The notes under the pieces: generated by a model
Database searches by the model: none
The model's input: the letters and a program-made list of their open reading frames with translations, nothing else
Told to the model about the DNA's origin: nothing
NCBI GenBank assembly: GCA_028280505.1
Contig: JANQLO010000016.1
Coordinates: 1-64,000, forward strand
From: Chromatiales bacterium
GTDB lineage: Bacteria; Pseudomonadota; Gammaproteobacteria; Chromatiales; Chromatiaceae
Direction of reading: 5' to 3'
Length of the DNA stretch: 64,000 nt
Part shown: positions 9,548 through 18,095 of the stretch, in pieces
How the letters are laid out: each line of letters opens with the position of its first letter
How positions within the stretch are numbered: position 1 is the first letter of the stretch
Program-made: the position numbers and the translations under genes

Positions 9548-10636
9548 TTAGGACCTGATCAGGCCCTCGCGCATCGAAACCGGTAAACGCCTCGGCCCCC
9601 AGTCGCCCGGCCGTGCCTCGAACACCCCGGCAATGTCGTGGCCGCATTCGCCGCAGCGCCCGACATCCAGGCGCCATTCACCCAACTGATACCAATCACG
9701 CTCGATCACGCGTGTGCCGCAACTCGGACAATAGGTGCTGGCCCCGTCGCTGTCGTGCACATTGCCGACGTACACATAATGCAGACCGGCGTTTATCGCA
9801 ATCTGACGAGCCCTGGCGAGGGTCGCCGCGGCGGTTGGCGGTCGGTCGGTCATCTTGTAATCCGGATGAAAGGCCGAAAAATGCAAAGGCACATTCGGAC
9901 CCAGCGTATGCATGAACCACTCGGCGAGCTGGTGAATTTCCTTTTCTCCATCGTTTTTGCCCGGGATCAACAGTGTGGTCACCTCGAGCCAGCAATCGGT
10001 CTCTTGGTGAATGTATGCCAGGGTATCGAGCACCGGCTGTAGATGACCGCCGGTGAGTTTGTGGTAGAAGTCTTCCGTAAAGGCCTTGAGGTCGACGTTG
10101 GCCGCATCCATGTAGGCAAAAAACTCTCGCCTCGGCTCGTCACAAATATAGCCGGCGGTTACGGCAACCGATTTCAAGCCATGCTCACGGCAGGCGATAG
10201 CCGTATCGATGGCGTATTCGAAAAAGATCACGGGATCGTTGTAGGTATAGGCCACGCTGCGGCAACCGAGTCGCCCGGCGGTCGCAGCGATGGTCGCCGG
10301 CGAAGCGCCGGCAGCGAGCGTATCGATTTCGCGCGATTTGCTGATGTCCCAGTTCTGACAGAACTTGCAGGCGAGATTGCAACCGGCGGTACCGAACGAA
10401 AACACCGACGTGCCGGGCAAGAAATGATTGAGCGGCTTTTTTTCGATCGGATCGACACAGAAGCCGCTTGAGCGACCGTAGGTGGTCGATACCATCTGAT
10501 CGCCCTGGCGGGCGCGGACGAAACACAAGCCACGCTGGCCGTCCTTGAGATGGCAATAACGCGGACAAAGATCGCACTGGATGCGCCCATCATTCATCCG
10601 ATGCCAATAACGACCGGGAAACGTGCCATTCGTCAC
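9548..10636 (-). CDS. amrS: AmmeMemoRadiSam system radical SAM enzyme
   Basis: This 362-aa radical SAM protein carries the CxxxCxxC cluster motif (CNLACKFC, residues 86-93) preceded by GTAG. An N-terminal Cys set (C21, C24, C28, C38) and a C-terminal rubredoxin-like knuckle pair (CPSC, CGEC) are typical of the PflA-like AmmeMemoRadiSam enzymes. The start is GTG at 10636 with GGGGGG upstream; a longer ORF reaching 10813 has low-similarity, Arg-rich leader sequence and is rejected. Genes for the partner MEMO-type (AmrB) and AMMECR1-type (AmrA) proteins lie just across a divergent promoter region. The reaction of the system is not established as far as I know. Confidence 0.9.
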   Translation of the reverse strand: MTNGTFPGRYWHRMNDGRIQCDLCPRYCHLKDGQRGLCFVRARQGDQMVSTTYGRSSGFCVDPIEKKPLNHFLPGTSVFSFGTAGCNLACKFCQNWDISKSREIDTLAAGASPATIAATAGRLGCRSVAYTYNDPVIFFEYAIDTAIACREHGLKSVAVTAGYICDEPRREFFAYMDAANVDLKAFTEDFYHKLTGGHLQPVLDTLAYIHQETDCWLEVTTLLIPGKNDGEKEIHQLAEWFMHTLGPNVPLHFSAFHPDYKMTDRPPTAAATLARARQIAINAGLHYVYVGNVHDSDGASTYCPSCGTRVIERDWYQLGEWRLDVGRCGECGHDIAGVFEARPGDWGPRRLPVSMREGLIRS

Positions 10637-11041
10637 GTGCAACCCCCCAATACGCTGTCTCCTGATGACATTATCGTTCACCGTGTTCCCGGCAACACAC
10701 CGTAATCTCGCGGCGGCCGTACCATGCTTGCGCGCCCGGCACGGCCATCCATCGGCAGTGTTGTCTAAGAACGACGAATAGTACAACCGTGCATGCGGGC
10801 TTGATTTATCCACGAGGATGGTTCATTTACATACTTACCCACGTAACGCGCAACGGCGGAATTCCTTATCGATGAGGCCCTTTGCATAAGGCATGACCCA
10901 TCGATCTGGCCAAAGCATAAGTACGTTTTATCCGATTCGGTTTTGTGAAAGATCTGACGCCGCGGCTGGACGTACTTCCTGGAAACACCCAACCCTTTGT
11001 GCGATATCCGGGGTTTGTTCAATTGACGTTAGGTAATCGTG
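10637..11041. other. Divergent promoter region of the AmmeMemoRadiSam genes
   Basis: This 405-bp gap lies between the minus-strand radical SAM gene and the plus-strand AmrB gene, so it must contain both promoters. I could not assign boxes with confidence and see no other gene or repeat. Confidence 0.4.
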
Positions 11042-11824
11042 ATGGATATCAGAGCACCCGTCGTCGCCGGAATGTTCTATCCGGGTACCGAACGCGAACT
11101 GCGGCACGCCGTCGATGGCTATATGGCCGAGGCGACATCGGCCCTGGAGCGCAGGCCGCAGGCACTGATCGTGCCGCACGCCGGTTATCAGTACTCGGGA
11201 CCGGTCGCCGCGAACGCCTATGCCACGCTGCTGCCATGGGTGAACCAGATCACGCGGGTCGCGGTGCTGGCACCATCGCACCGGGTTCCCTTCCGCGGCA
11301 TGGCGATCAACAGCGCAGGGGGGTTTCGCACGCCACTGGGTACGGTAAAGGTCGAGCGCGACACCGTCGACGCGGTCGAGAAACTGCCCGGCGTATCAAC
11401 CCTCGACGCGGCCTTTGCGCAAGAACACGCGATGGAAGTGCAACTGCCTTTCCTGCAATCGATCTTGCCGGACTTCACGCTGGTGCCTTTGATTGTCGGT
11501 GATGCCGACAACAAGGATGTCACGAGGGTCATCGAATACCTGGCCGATGATGGCTTACTTATCGTGGTCAGTTCCGACCTCAGCCATTACCACGATTACC
11601 TGACCTGTCGACTGCGTGACCGCGACACAACGGTCGAGATCGAGCGCCTGCACGCCGACGCCATCGGGCCTTACGATGCCTGCGGTGCTTATCCGATCCG
11701 TGGGTTGCTGACGGTCGCCGCCAAGCACGGTTGGCGGGCGAAAACCCTCGATTTGCGTAACTCGGGCGACACATCGGGTAACAAGTCGCAAGTCGTGGGC
11801 TATGGCGCCTATGCCTTCATCTAA
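11042..11824 (+). CDS. amrB: AmmeMemoRadiSam system protein B (MEMO1 family)
   Basis: This 260-aa protein belongs to the MEMO family, which has an extradiol-dioxygenase-like metal-binding fold. Recognisable are the N-terminal RAPVVAGMFYP, the VPHAGYQYSGP motif with a candidate metal-ligand His, and the SSDLSHYHDY motif later in the chain. The ATG at 11042 (a GTG lies immediately before it) is taken as start. The next gene, encoding the AMMECR1-type partner, begins inside its 3' end, showing translational coupling. Confidence 0.9.
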   Translation: MDIRAPVVAGMFYPGTERELRHAVDGYMAEATSALERRPQALIVPHAGYQYSGPVAANAYATLLPWVNQITRVAVLAPSHRVPFRGMAINSAGGFRTPLGTVKVERDTVDAVEKLPGVSTLDAAFAQEHAMEVQLPFLQSILPDFTLVPLIVGDADNKDVTRVIEYLADDGLLIVVSSDLSHYHDYLTCRLRDRDTTVEIERLHADAIGPYDACGAYPIRGLLTVAAKHGWRAKTLDLRNSGDTSGNKSQVVGYGAYAFI

Positions 11825-12404
11825 GCCCGTCGCAACGCTGGATGTCGAACGGCGCAATACGCTGATCGAGGTCGCGCGGCACTCGATAACACACGGCCTT
11901 GACTACGCGCGCCCGCTAACGATCGACCCCACGACCTACCATCCCGATCTGCAACAGCGACGGGCCAGCTTCGTCACCCTGCACTTGGGCAGACAGCTTC
12001 GTGGCTGTATCGGGCACCTGGAGGCCCTGCGACCGCTGGTCGCCGATGTGGCCGACAATGCCTATGCGGCAGCCTTTCGCGACCCACGTTTTTCACCGCT
12101 GGGCAAAGCCGAGTGGCCACAGGTCAGTTTGTCGCTGTCAATACTGAGCAAACCGCAGCCGATGCACTTCAGCGACGAAGCCGATCTGATCCGACAGCTG
12201 CGACCGGGAGAAGATGGACTGATCTTAGAAGATGGCATGAAACGCGGCACCTTCCTGCCATCGGTCTGGGAAACGCTGAACAACCCGGCGGCCTTCCTGC
12301 GGGAACTTAAACGCAAGGCGGGTCTTGACGCCGAACACTGGACCGAGACACTGAAGGTCTCGCGTTATCACACCGAAAGCTTCGATGAGTCGACCGCAGG
12401 TTGA
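11802..12404 (+). CDS. amrA: AmmeMemoRadiSam system protein A (AMMECR1 family)
   Basis: This 200-aa protein contains the AMMECR1 signature LRGCIGHLEA near residue 65, the stretch NAYAAAFRDPRF and a C-terminal region with FLPSVWE. It overlaps the preceding amrB reading frame by 23 bp; the start may be ATG 11802 or 11811. In the family it is found beside or fused to MEMO-type proteins and the radical SAM enzyme, as here. Its 3' end is 12 bp from the converging diguanylate cyclase gene. Confidence 0.9.
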   Translation: MAPMPSSKPVATLDVERRNTLIEVARHSITHGLDYARPLTIDPTTYHPDLQQRRASFVTLHLGRQLRGCIGHLEALRPLVADVADNAYAAAFRDPRFSPLGKAEWPQVSLSLSILSKPQPMHFSDEADLIRQLRPGEDGLILEDGMKRGTFLPSVWETLNNPAAFLRELKRKAGLDAEHWTETLKVSRYHTESFDESTAG

Positions 12405-12416
12405 CGCTGCATCCAC

Positions 12417-13460
12417 TCAGCCTCGACGACTTTCCCAGGTGACTTGATTGCGCCCGTTCTGCTTCGATTGGTATAGCGCCTGGTCCGCACGAGCTATCAA
12501 AACCTGGGTTGCCTCGGCATCTCTCAACCAAGCGCCGCCGACCGAGGCCGAAACCGACAGGCTCTGGCCATCGGCAATATCCTCCGGCAACCGGATGATG
12601 CTCTGATCGATATGAGCACGGATGTTTTCGGCAACCGCCAGGCAACCGGCGCGCGGGGTATCCAGCAACAACACCGCGAACTCCTCGCCGCCATAGCGCG
12701 CAACCAGGTCACGACCACGCACACTACCCTTTATTTCCGCGGCCACGGCCTGCAACACGCAATCGCCCGCCAAATGGCCGTAAGTATCATTTACCCGCTT
12801 GAATCGGTCGATGTCGACCAGCAATAGGCAGGGCGCATGCGCTTGATCGCTACCGGACTCTGCCAAACCGTCCAGCGTTTCTTGAAAAGCCAGACGATTG
12901 AGCAAACCGGTTAACACATCCGAACGTGCCTCGACCTGCGACACCGCCAACTTGTCGCGAACCTCCTGCATCTCATCGGCCAACCGGGTCATTTTCTGTT
13001 TCAACTCGGCGCCATGATCGAGCGCGGCATTGGTCGCGGAGACCGCACGATCGATCAGACCGTTGAGATCATCTGCCGTCGTTTCACTTTCGAGACACTT
13101 CGCGATGTCGTGCAGTTCGGTGGAAAAGCCGGCATAGTGGCCATCGGCCCGATCGATGTGCGACATCAGTGCGCCGACTAGCTGGCCAAGCGCTGCCTTG
13201 GCGGTCTGGACCTTTTCGGTCCGTTCCGTCAAATAGCGTTCATACAATTCGCGTAACTGGTGCTCGGTAATGCCTTCCGGGCGGCTCAACAATGCGTCCA
13301 TCTCGCGCCGGAGTTCGTGATTCGACTCACTGAGATACTCGTACCAAACGGCATAATTCAAAGGCGTAATCGGAATCTTCATTTCCGACATGCGTGGAAT
13401 CGCCGAGCGTACGATATCCACCGTGTGGTCATAGTTGACGCTCGCTTCGTTTTCCGTCAT
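12417..13460 (-). CDS. GGDEF diguanylate cyclase (cytosolic)
   Basis: This 347-aa enzyme makes cyclic di-GMP from two GTP. The catalytic half has GGEEF at about residues 257-261 and an RxxD inhibitory site (RGRD, 248-251) exactly five residues before it, so product inhibition is expected. The N-terminal half is helical and lacks membrane segments, with a coiled-coil-like stretch (about 145-175) leading into the GGDEF domain. ATG at 13460 follows GAGGGAG at good spacing; the GTG two codons upstream is less likely. Confidence 0.9.
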   Translation of the reverse strand: MTENEASVNYDHTVDIVRSAIPRMSEMKIPITPLNYAVWYEYLSESNHELRREMDALLSRPEGITEHQLRELYERYLTERTEKVQTAKAALGQLVGALMSHIDRADGHYAGFSTELHDIAKCLESETTADDLNGLIDRAVSATNAALDHGAELKQKMTRLADEMQEVRDKLAVSQVEARSDVLTGLLNRLAFQETLDGLAESGSDQAHAPCLLLVDIDRFKRVNDTYGHLAGDCVLQAVAAEIKGSVRGRDLVARYGGEEFAVLLLDTPRAGCLAVAENIRAHIDQSIIRLPEDIADGQSLSVSASVGGAWLRDAEATQVLIARADQALYQSKQNGRNQVTWESRRG

Positions 13461-13781
13461 AGGCACTCTCCCTCACGACTGTCGTTTATTACTTGTTACT
13501 TATATCGATCGCACTCGTGCCCGTGCGATCGTTGGTGGATGGCTCGATGCAACATCATGCGTCACGCACGTGCCCATCCGATGGCGATATGTTTTGATTT
13601 CTTCCTTGAGCATTTGGACGACCGAGTCAAAACCATCCGCGGCGGATGATATCAAGAGCGTTACTGTCCAGGTCGAATACCGCCTGAATATAACGTTAAT
13701 CGATGTTAAGAAGATCGTTAATCACTCATAGTCATTCGGCTTGAAATGCCAAACGAGCAAAAACTGACACGGCGACAAGGA
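13461..13781. other. Intergenic region, nothing recognised
   Basis: About 320 bp upstream of the diguanylate cyclase. It is AT-richer than its surroundings toward 13690-13740 and probably contains that gene's promoter, but no box, repeat or gene fragment could be assigned. Confidence 0.35.
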
Positions 13782-14399
13782 TCAGCCGTTGTCGTCGCCG
13801 GTCTCGAGCGGGGCAAATACCAGGGTACGCATCGCCGCATTAAGGCGCTCTTTGACAGCGGCGTAGTCATCGAACAGGAAAATCACATAGGCGTCGGACA
13901 CCTTGTTGCGATGCAGCGCGAGTAAGAGCCCCTGGCTGTGGTTGCTGGCAAAATCCTCGGTGATATCGAACACCGCCGCCGCCGCCCAATCGGCGTTGAA
14001 CTTTTCCTGAGCCTGATCGGGCGGGTAGGCATTGCTCGGTGCATGCCGGCCACCGGCCAAACGCGACGCTAGGGATTCGAATACCAATGGGAAGATATGA
14101 TTGGGATCGGGCACCGAACCGTGCGGATCATCGTATTCGATTCGCAGTCGTTTGAGCGGTCGCACCGCGACACGAATCTCCAAGTCGCCCTCGGGGCTAC
14201 GTACCGCACGCTCGTAATCGAACACCGGGGTACTTTGTGCCGGCATATCGACAAACCCCGCGGGCGGTTCGAACAAAAGTTCGGCCTCGTTCAACAGGGC
14301 GGTAAAGCGGGCGGTATCGTCCATCGTGTTCGATGAGGCGACGACCGCCTGCGTCACCACCAGAGCCACCACCAAGGGTATTGCCAACCCATGACTCAT
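13782..14399 (-). CDS. Exported protein of unknown function
   Basis: From ATG 14399 the product is 205 aa with a signal peptide (MSHGLAIPLVVALVVTQAVVASS). The ATG overlaps the stop of the upstream TPR lipoprotein gene as ATGA, so the two are translationally coupled. The mature part contains no motif I recognise; it looks like a compact alpha/beta domain ending in an Asp-rich tail. A longer form from 14480 would hide the signal peptide and is rejected. It probably works with the lipoprotein in the envelope. Confidence 0.7.
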   Translation of the reverse strand: MSHGLAIPLVVALVVTQAVVASSNTMDDTARFTALLNEAELLFEPPAGFVDMPAQSTPVFDYERAVRSPEGDLEIRVAVRPLKRLRIEYDDPHGSVPDPNHIFPLVFESLASRLAGGRHAPSNAYPPDQAQEKFNADWAAAAVFDITEDFASNHSQGLLLALHRNKVSDAYVIFLFDDYAAVKERLNAAMRTLVFAPLETGDDNG

Positions 14400-15208
14400 G
14401 AATCTGTCTGCGTCGTATTCGACGCCTCCGTCAGCGCGGTACGCCAGTTTTTTAATAGATCCTCGGCCGTCTGCTTCCATTCGGCGTTTTCGGCAAGTTC
14501 CAGAAAGCGTTCGAGATCGGCCACCGCCTCATCGCCCCGACCCAACTCCCAATAGGTCGAGGCGCGATTGAAATAGGGTGCCGGAGCATGCGGATCGACC
14601 GCGATGCAACGGTCAAAATCGGTCAGGGCCTGATCGAACCGATGCTGGGCATAGTGCAGAGCACCGCGATTGAACAGTGCCGGAACCCAATCCGGTGAAA
14701 TCTCGACCGCACGATTCAAATCCCGCATGGCCTCGTCGTAACGGCCGAAAGCGCGATAAGCCTGTGCCCGATTGACCCGGATCTCGGCATCGTTCGGTGC
14801 CAATTGTGTCGCCTTTTCGAGATCGGCCAGCGCGGCGCTGACCTGTTGCAATTGCAGACGCATGCTGGCCCGCACCGCGTACAACCGCGCTGCTTCCGGA
14901 TACTTGTCGATACCCTCGGCGAGGGTTTTGAACGCGAGTTCGAGACGTCCCTCGCTATCGTGTTGCAAAGCCACCTTGATCAGGCGCTCGGGATCGAGCG
15001 CGGCATGCGGATCCTGTTGCCCGTGCGGTCCGGCAGGCGTGGTCGTTGACGTTGCGGCCGTCTGTGCAGCGACCGTCCGGCTGACCTCGGTTGGTACCGG
15101 CGGTGCGGTGATTGCCGCCTGCTCGATCGGCGGCGGACTGAATTCGCTACAGGCAGCGGTAAACCCTATTACGAAACAGATAAGCGGCAGACGGGATGAA
15201 ACTGTCAT
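14396..15208 (-). CDS. TPR-repeat lipoprotein
   Basis: This 270-aa protein begins with a lipoprotein signal (lipobox FTAAC at residues 16-20), followed by a Pro/Thr/Ala-rich linker and about five tetratricopeptide repeats (for example AEIRVNRAQAYRAFGRYDEAMRDL and the two units after it). It is a predicted envelope scaffold. It lies downstream of the dodecahaem cytochrome gene but is separated from it by a strong terminator, and is translationally coupled to the exported protein downstream. Confidence 0.85.
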   Translation of the reverse strand: MTVSSRLPLICFVIGFTAACSEFSPPPIEQAAITAPPVPTEVSRTVAAQTAATSTTTPAGPHGQQDPHAALDPERLIKVALQHDSEGRLELAFKTLAEGIDKYPEAARLYAVRASMRLQLQQVSAALADLEKATQLAPNDAEIRVNRAQAYRAFGRYDEAMRDLNRAVEISPDWVPALFNRGALHYAQHRFDQALTDFDRCIAVDPHAPAPYFNRASTYWELGRGDEAVADLERFLELAENAEWKQTAEDLLKNWRTALTEASNTTQTDS

Positions 15209-15225
15209 AGCGTTTGATTCGTTGT

Positions 15226-15258
15226 GAAAAGGCGCCCCCGGATAACCGGGGGCGCAAA
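15226..15258 (-). terminator. Intrinsic terminator of the multihaem cytochrome gene
   Basis: Perfect 10-bp GC stem, 15232-15241 with 15246-15255, loop 4 nt. On the minus strand it is followed by CTTTTC. It lies just after the stop of the dodecahaem cytochrome gene. Confidence 0.85.
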
Positions 15259-15268
15259 CGGTTTTTAT

Positions 15269-17650
15269 TTACTTCTTTGTCTCGGCATACGACTTGAGCA
15301 ACCTGTTGAGCATCTCGATGTGCTCCTGGTCGTTCAACGTACCCGGCGTGGATACCTTTTCCCACAACTCGGCATTGGTCATCTCGCGATGGCAGCCGAG
15401 ACACAAGCCCGTGCGTTCCATACCGTCACGCATCTCCTTCGGCAGCGAACGCGATAGCGGCCAGTGGGTACCGACGGTCTGAGTCTGTTGACCATCCTTG
15501 ATGATGGTCGACCAGTCATAGTCCAGATCGGCGATCTTCGGAACCTGGATCTGATGACGGCCCGGGATAACCTGGCCCGTCTTCTGATCGATCAGATCCG
15601 CGACGATATCGACCGGATAACGGGTCTGGAACACACCGCCGGAGATGCCATAGCCCAGGGCCTTCGGATTATCGTGGCAGGACTCGCAGGTCCGCGCCTT
15701 GCGTTGTGCCGAATGCGGCTGAACCGGGGCCATGTCGATTCCGTCCGGGACACGCTCCTGACCCAGTTGTTTCTGCTCGTCGTAGGACTTGGCGAGCTGA
15801 TTCAACGCAATGACTTCATTGTCACGGTCGAACACCGTGTACACGACTTGGCAACCCGGCATCAGCGGCGTCACGCGGCCTTCACCGTTGATCCCCAGGA
15901 CCGGTTCTTCCCAACGCAGGTAGGAGCGGGTTTCGAAAACCTTACCGGGCGATTTCAGACCATGTGTGCCCAAGGGCGACTCGGCGGTCTGTCCGGCCTC
16001 GTCACGCTTGGTTCCACCCGCGAGCCAATCGGTATCCTGATAAGGGACGCCGTTCTTGTCCTTGCCATAGTTGACCTGCACGTGACAACCGTAGCACTGC
16101 GGTACCCAGGAGGCATGACAGGCATAACATTCGAGGCTGTCGTTATGCTTTTTCACCGCATTCATGGCGACCATGGCATCCGGCGACTTCCAGTTGTTGT
16201 CGATCTTCAACTGCTTGAGCAACGGCACTTCGAAGTCGACACCGGTTGCCGAGTGCATGATCACCTTTTTGCCATCTTTAACGACGTTACCGAACGGGTT
16301 GCCGCGCGCAGTCTTCAGATAGCCCTCACGCTTGGCGTAGGCGGTCGCGAATGCCGCGGTTTCGGTCTGCAGTTTATCGGTCAGCCCTCTTGGGGTCTGA
16401 GGCAAATCCTTGGCGAACTCTTCCGAGTAACCCAGCGGCAATTCCCAAGGGAATTCGTCGGTGGTGCCATGACAATCCTGACACTCGACCTCGACCTGGG
16501 CCAAGGTGGTACCGAAAATGTTGCCGTCACCGTGCATATCGATCGTCGTATGACAGTCCTGACACAGCAATCCACCTTTCGGATTCTCCGGACGCGAATC
16601 GATCTGGTGATGCAAATCGTCGGAGATGAACAGGTACTTCTTGGTATGTAACCCAGGCTGTTTACCGCCTTTGGCGTTGAAAGGCGAACCATAGGGGAAC
16701 TCCATCAGGCCCTGATAGGTAACGCCGATACGCTTGCCGCGATTGTGGCAGGAATTGCAGGTCTCCACCGGGATACCGGAGTACTCGACGTCGCCGTGCT
16801 TGACCTTGGTCTTGCGCGTCGCTTGGATCTTATGCGTGAGCATATGACCTTTTTCGGTTTTGTCGATGGTCGGATCCTTGCCCTCGTAGTAACCCTCGTT
16901 GCCATAGGGGATATGGCAGGACGAGCAACCCATGCCGCGGTAGTCACCGCGCTTTTCACGCCCCTTGATGCCAACGTGGCAACGTTGGCACTGCTGGCGT
17001 TGATAGGTAAAACCGGCCAGCTTGGGGTCTTTTTCGATCTCCTCCACCGAAGGCTGCGGCACCTGGGTCAGTTCGGTCGGGAACTGTTCCTTATGCGCGG
17101 CAACCATAGCCTTCATGTATTCCTTGTATTCGTCGGTACCGACCTGCGGCACCTGGCCGTCGGTATCCTTCACATCATAGTTGCCCCAAGGCACCTTGTG
17201 ATTCTGCACCTCGGGGATACCCCAGGTATGCAGATTGCCCTGGATCTTGCCGGCCTCGGTGTTCATCAAAGAACGCTCGACCCGGTAGGCATAACCGACG
17301 TGGCATTGACCGCAGGTTTTGTCCGCGATCCAGACCGAACCCGGGTCCGGGTAGAAGGTCTTCGGTCCGTTACCGTCTTTGAGGGCCTTAGGCGCGCCTT
17401 TGTGGGCCGTCTCCACCGTGGTCCCGGTCGGATCACCGCCGTGACATGTCACACAGCCTTCCGGATCACCGTTGGCCGCACCTATCGCTTTGATCTGCAG
17501 CATCATCGCGGACGCATCGTCACGGATGTCCTCAACCCCGTCATGGCAGGCCAAACACCCGGCCTTCCCCGATGACGCGGTCTTCGCGACCGACCCGTAA
17601 CTTGCGCCGGCAATCAGCAGCAATGCCAATAGCGCGAGTACTTTTTTCAT
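15269..17650 (-). CDS. Periplasmic dodecahaem c-type cytochrome
   Basis: This 793-aa exported protein (signal peptide about residues 1-19) contains twelve CxxCH haem-binding motifs: CLACH, CVTCH, CGQCH, CQRCH, CSSCH, CNSCH, CQDCH twice, CYACH, CYGCH, CESCH and CLGCH. There is no membrane helix after the signal, so it is periplasmic or secreted. The start follows GGGGAG. I cannot tie it to a named enzyme such as hydroxylamine oxidoreductase or octahaem nitrite/tetrathionate reductase. It may be a periplasmic electron carrier or a reductase for a sulfur or nitrogen compound. An FNR/CRP-like palindrome lies 107 bp upstream, and a strong terminator follows it. Confidence 0.85.
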   Translation of the reverse strand: MKKVLALLALLLIAGASYGSVAKTASSGKAGCLACHDGVEDIRDDASAMMLQIKAIGAANGDPEGCVTCHGGDPTGTTVETAHKGAPKALKDGNGPKTFYPDPGSVWIADKTCGQCHVGYAYRVERSLMNTEAGKIQGNLHTWGIPEVQNHKVPWGNYDVKDTDGQVPQVGTDEYKEYMKAMVAAHKEQFPTELTQVPQPSVEEIEKDPKLAGFTYQRQQCQRCHVGIKGREKRGDYRGMGCSSCHIPYGNEGYYEGKDPTIDKTEKGHMLTHKIQATRKTKVKHGDVEYSGIPVETCNSCHNRGKRIGVTYQGLMEFPYGSPFNAKGGKQPGLHTKKYLFISDDLHHQIDSRPENPKGGLLCQDCHTTIDMHGDGNIFGTTLAQVEVECQDCHGTTDEFPWELPLGYSEEFAKDLPQTPRGLTDKLQTETAAFATAYAKREGYLKTARGNPFGNVVKDGKKVIMHSATGVDFEVPLLKQLKIDNNWKSPDAMVAMNAVKKHNDSLECYACHASWVPQCYGCHVQVNYGKDKNGVPYQDTDWLAGGTKRDEAGQTAESPLGTHGLKSPGKVFETRSYLRWEEPVLGINGEGRVTPLMPGCQVVYTVFDRDNEVIALNQLAKSYDEQKQLGQERVPDGIDMAPVQPHSAQRKARTCESCHDNPKALGYGISGGVFQTRYPVDIVADLIDQKTGQVIPGRHQIQVPKIADLDYDWSTIIKDGQQTQTVGTHWPLSRSLPKEMRDGMERTGLCLGCHREMTNAELWEKVSTPGTLNDQEHIEMLNRLLKSYAETKK

Positions 17651-18095
17651 CGTGTTTCTCCCCTTGGCGCATCGATCACGCCGACCCGTTCGACGTTTTC
17701 GAATTCAACGGAAGAAACGCACATCCCATGCCGTAAAAAATCGGCGGTGCAGGTTACTTGACTTCAATCAAATCGGCCAAAAACAAAACCCTAAATTCAA
17801 AAGGTTATAACTTTTGGGAATGCGAGGTGGGCAGTCACAAACCGCCTTGGATGTGATGGATTAGCAGAACAAGTCGTTCAAATCCGCAGGCACCGAACCT
17901 TGTTGTTGAACGAATTGTTCAACCGAACCGGGCAATCGCCAATACCCATGAATATCCTTCCTAATACGTCTGCAAGGCCTGATGATGGTCTTCTTTCGGT
18001 AGCAAAATCGTCATAAAACACTTTCCCGGCTATGCTGTCTGACAACGGAAGCGTATATACAACGGCCATACATCGACGAGGAAAAACCAACCATC
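17651..18095. other. Divergent intergenic region
   Basis: 445 bp between the minus-strand cytochrome gene and the plus-strand symporter gene. It holds an FNR/CRP-like palindrome (separate entry) and AT-rich sequence at 17770-17820. No gene or repeat was recognised. Confidence 0.5.
17758..17771. promoter_or_regulatory. FNR/CRP-family binding site upstream of the cytochrome gene
   Basis: The sequence TTGACTTCAATCAA differs at one base from the FNR consensus TTGAT-N4-ATCAA. Its centre is about 114 bp upstream of the dodecahaem cytochrome start, in a typical position for activation if transcription starts 60-80 bp before the gene. It suggests control by oxygen or redox state. It is some 330 bp from the symporter start on the other side. 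Confidence 0.55.

Noticed and set aside
15464-16651. 395-codon open frame opposite the dodecahaem cytochrome
   Set aside because: Antisense shadow of a gene with twelve haem motifs; composition explains the length.
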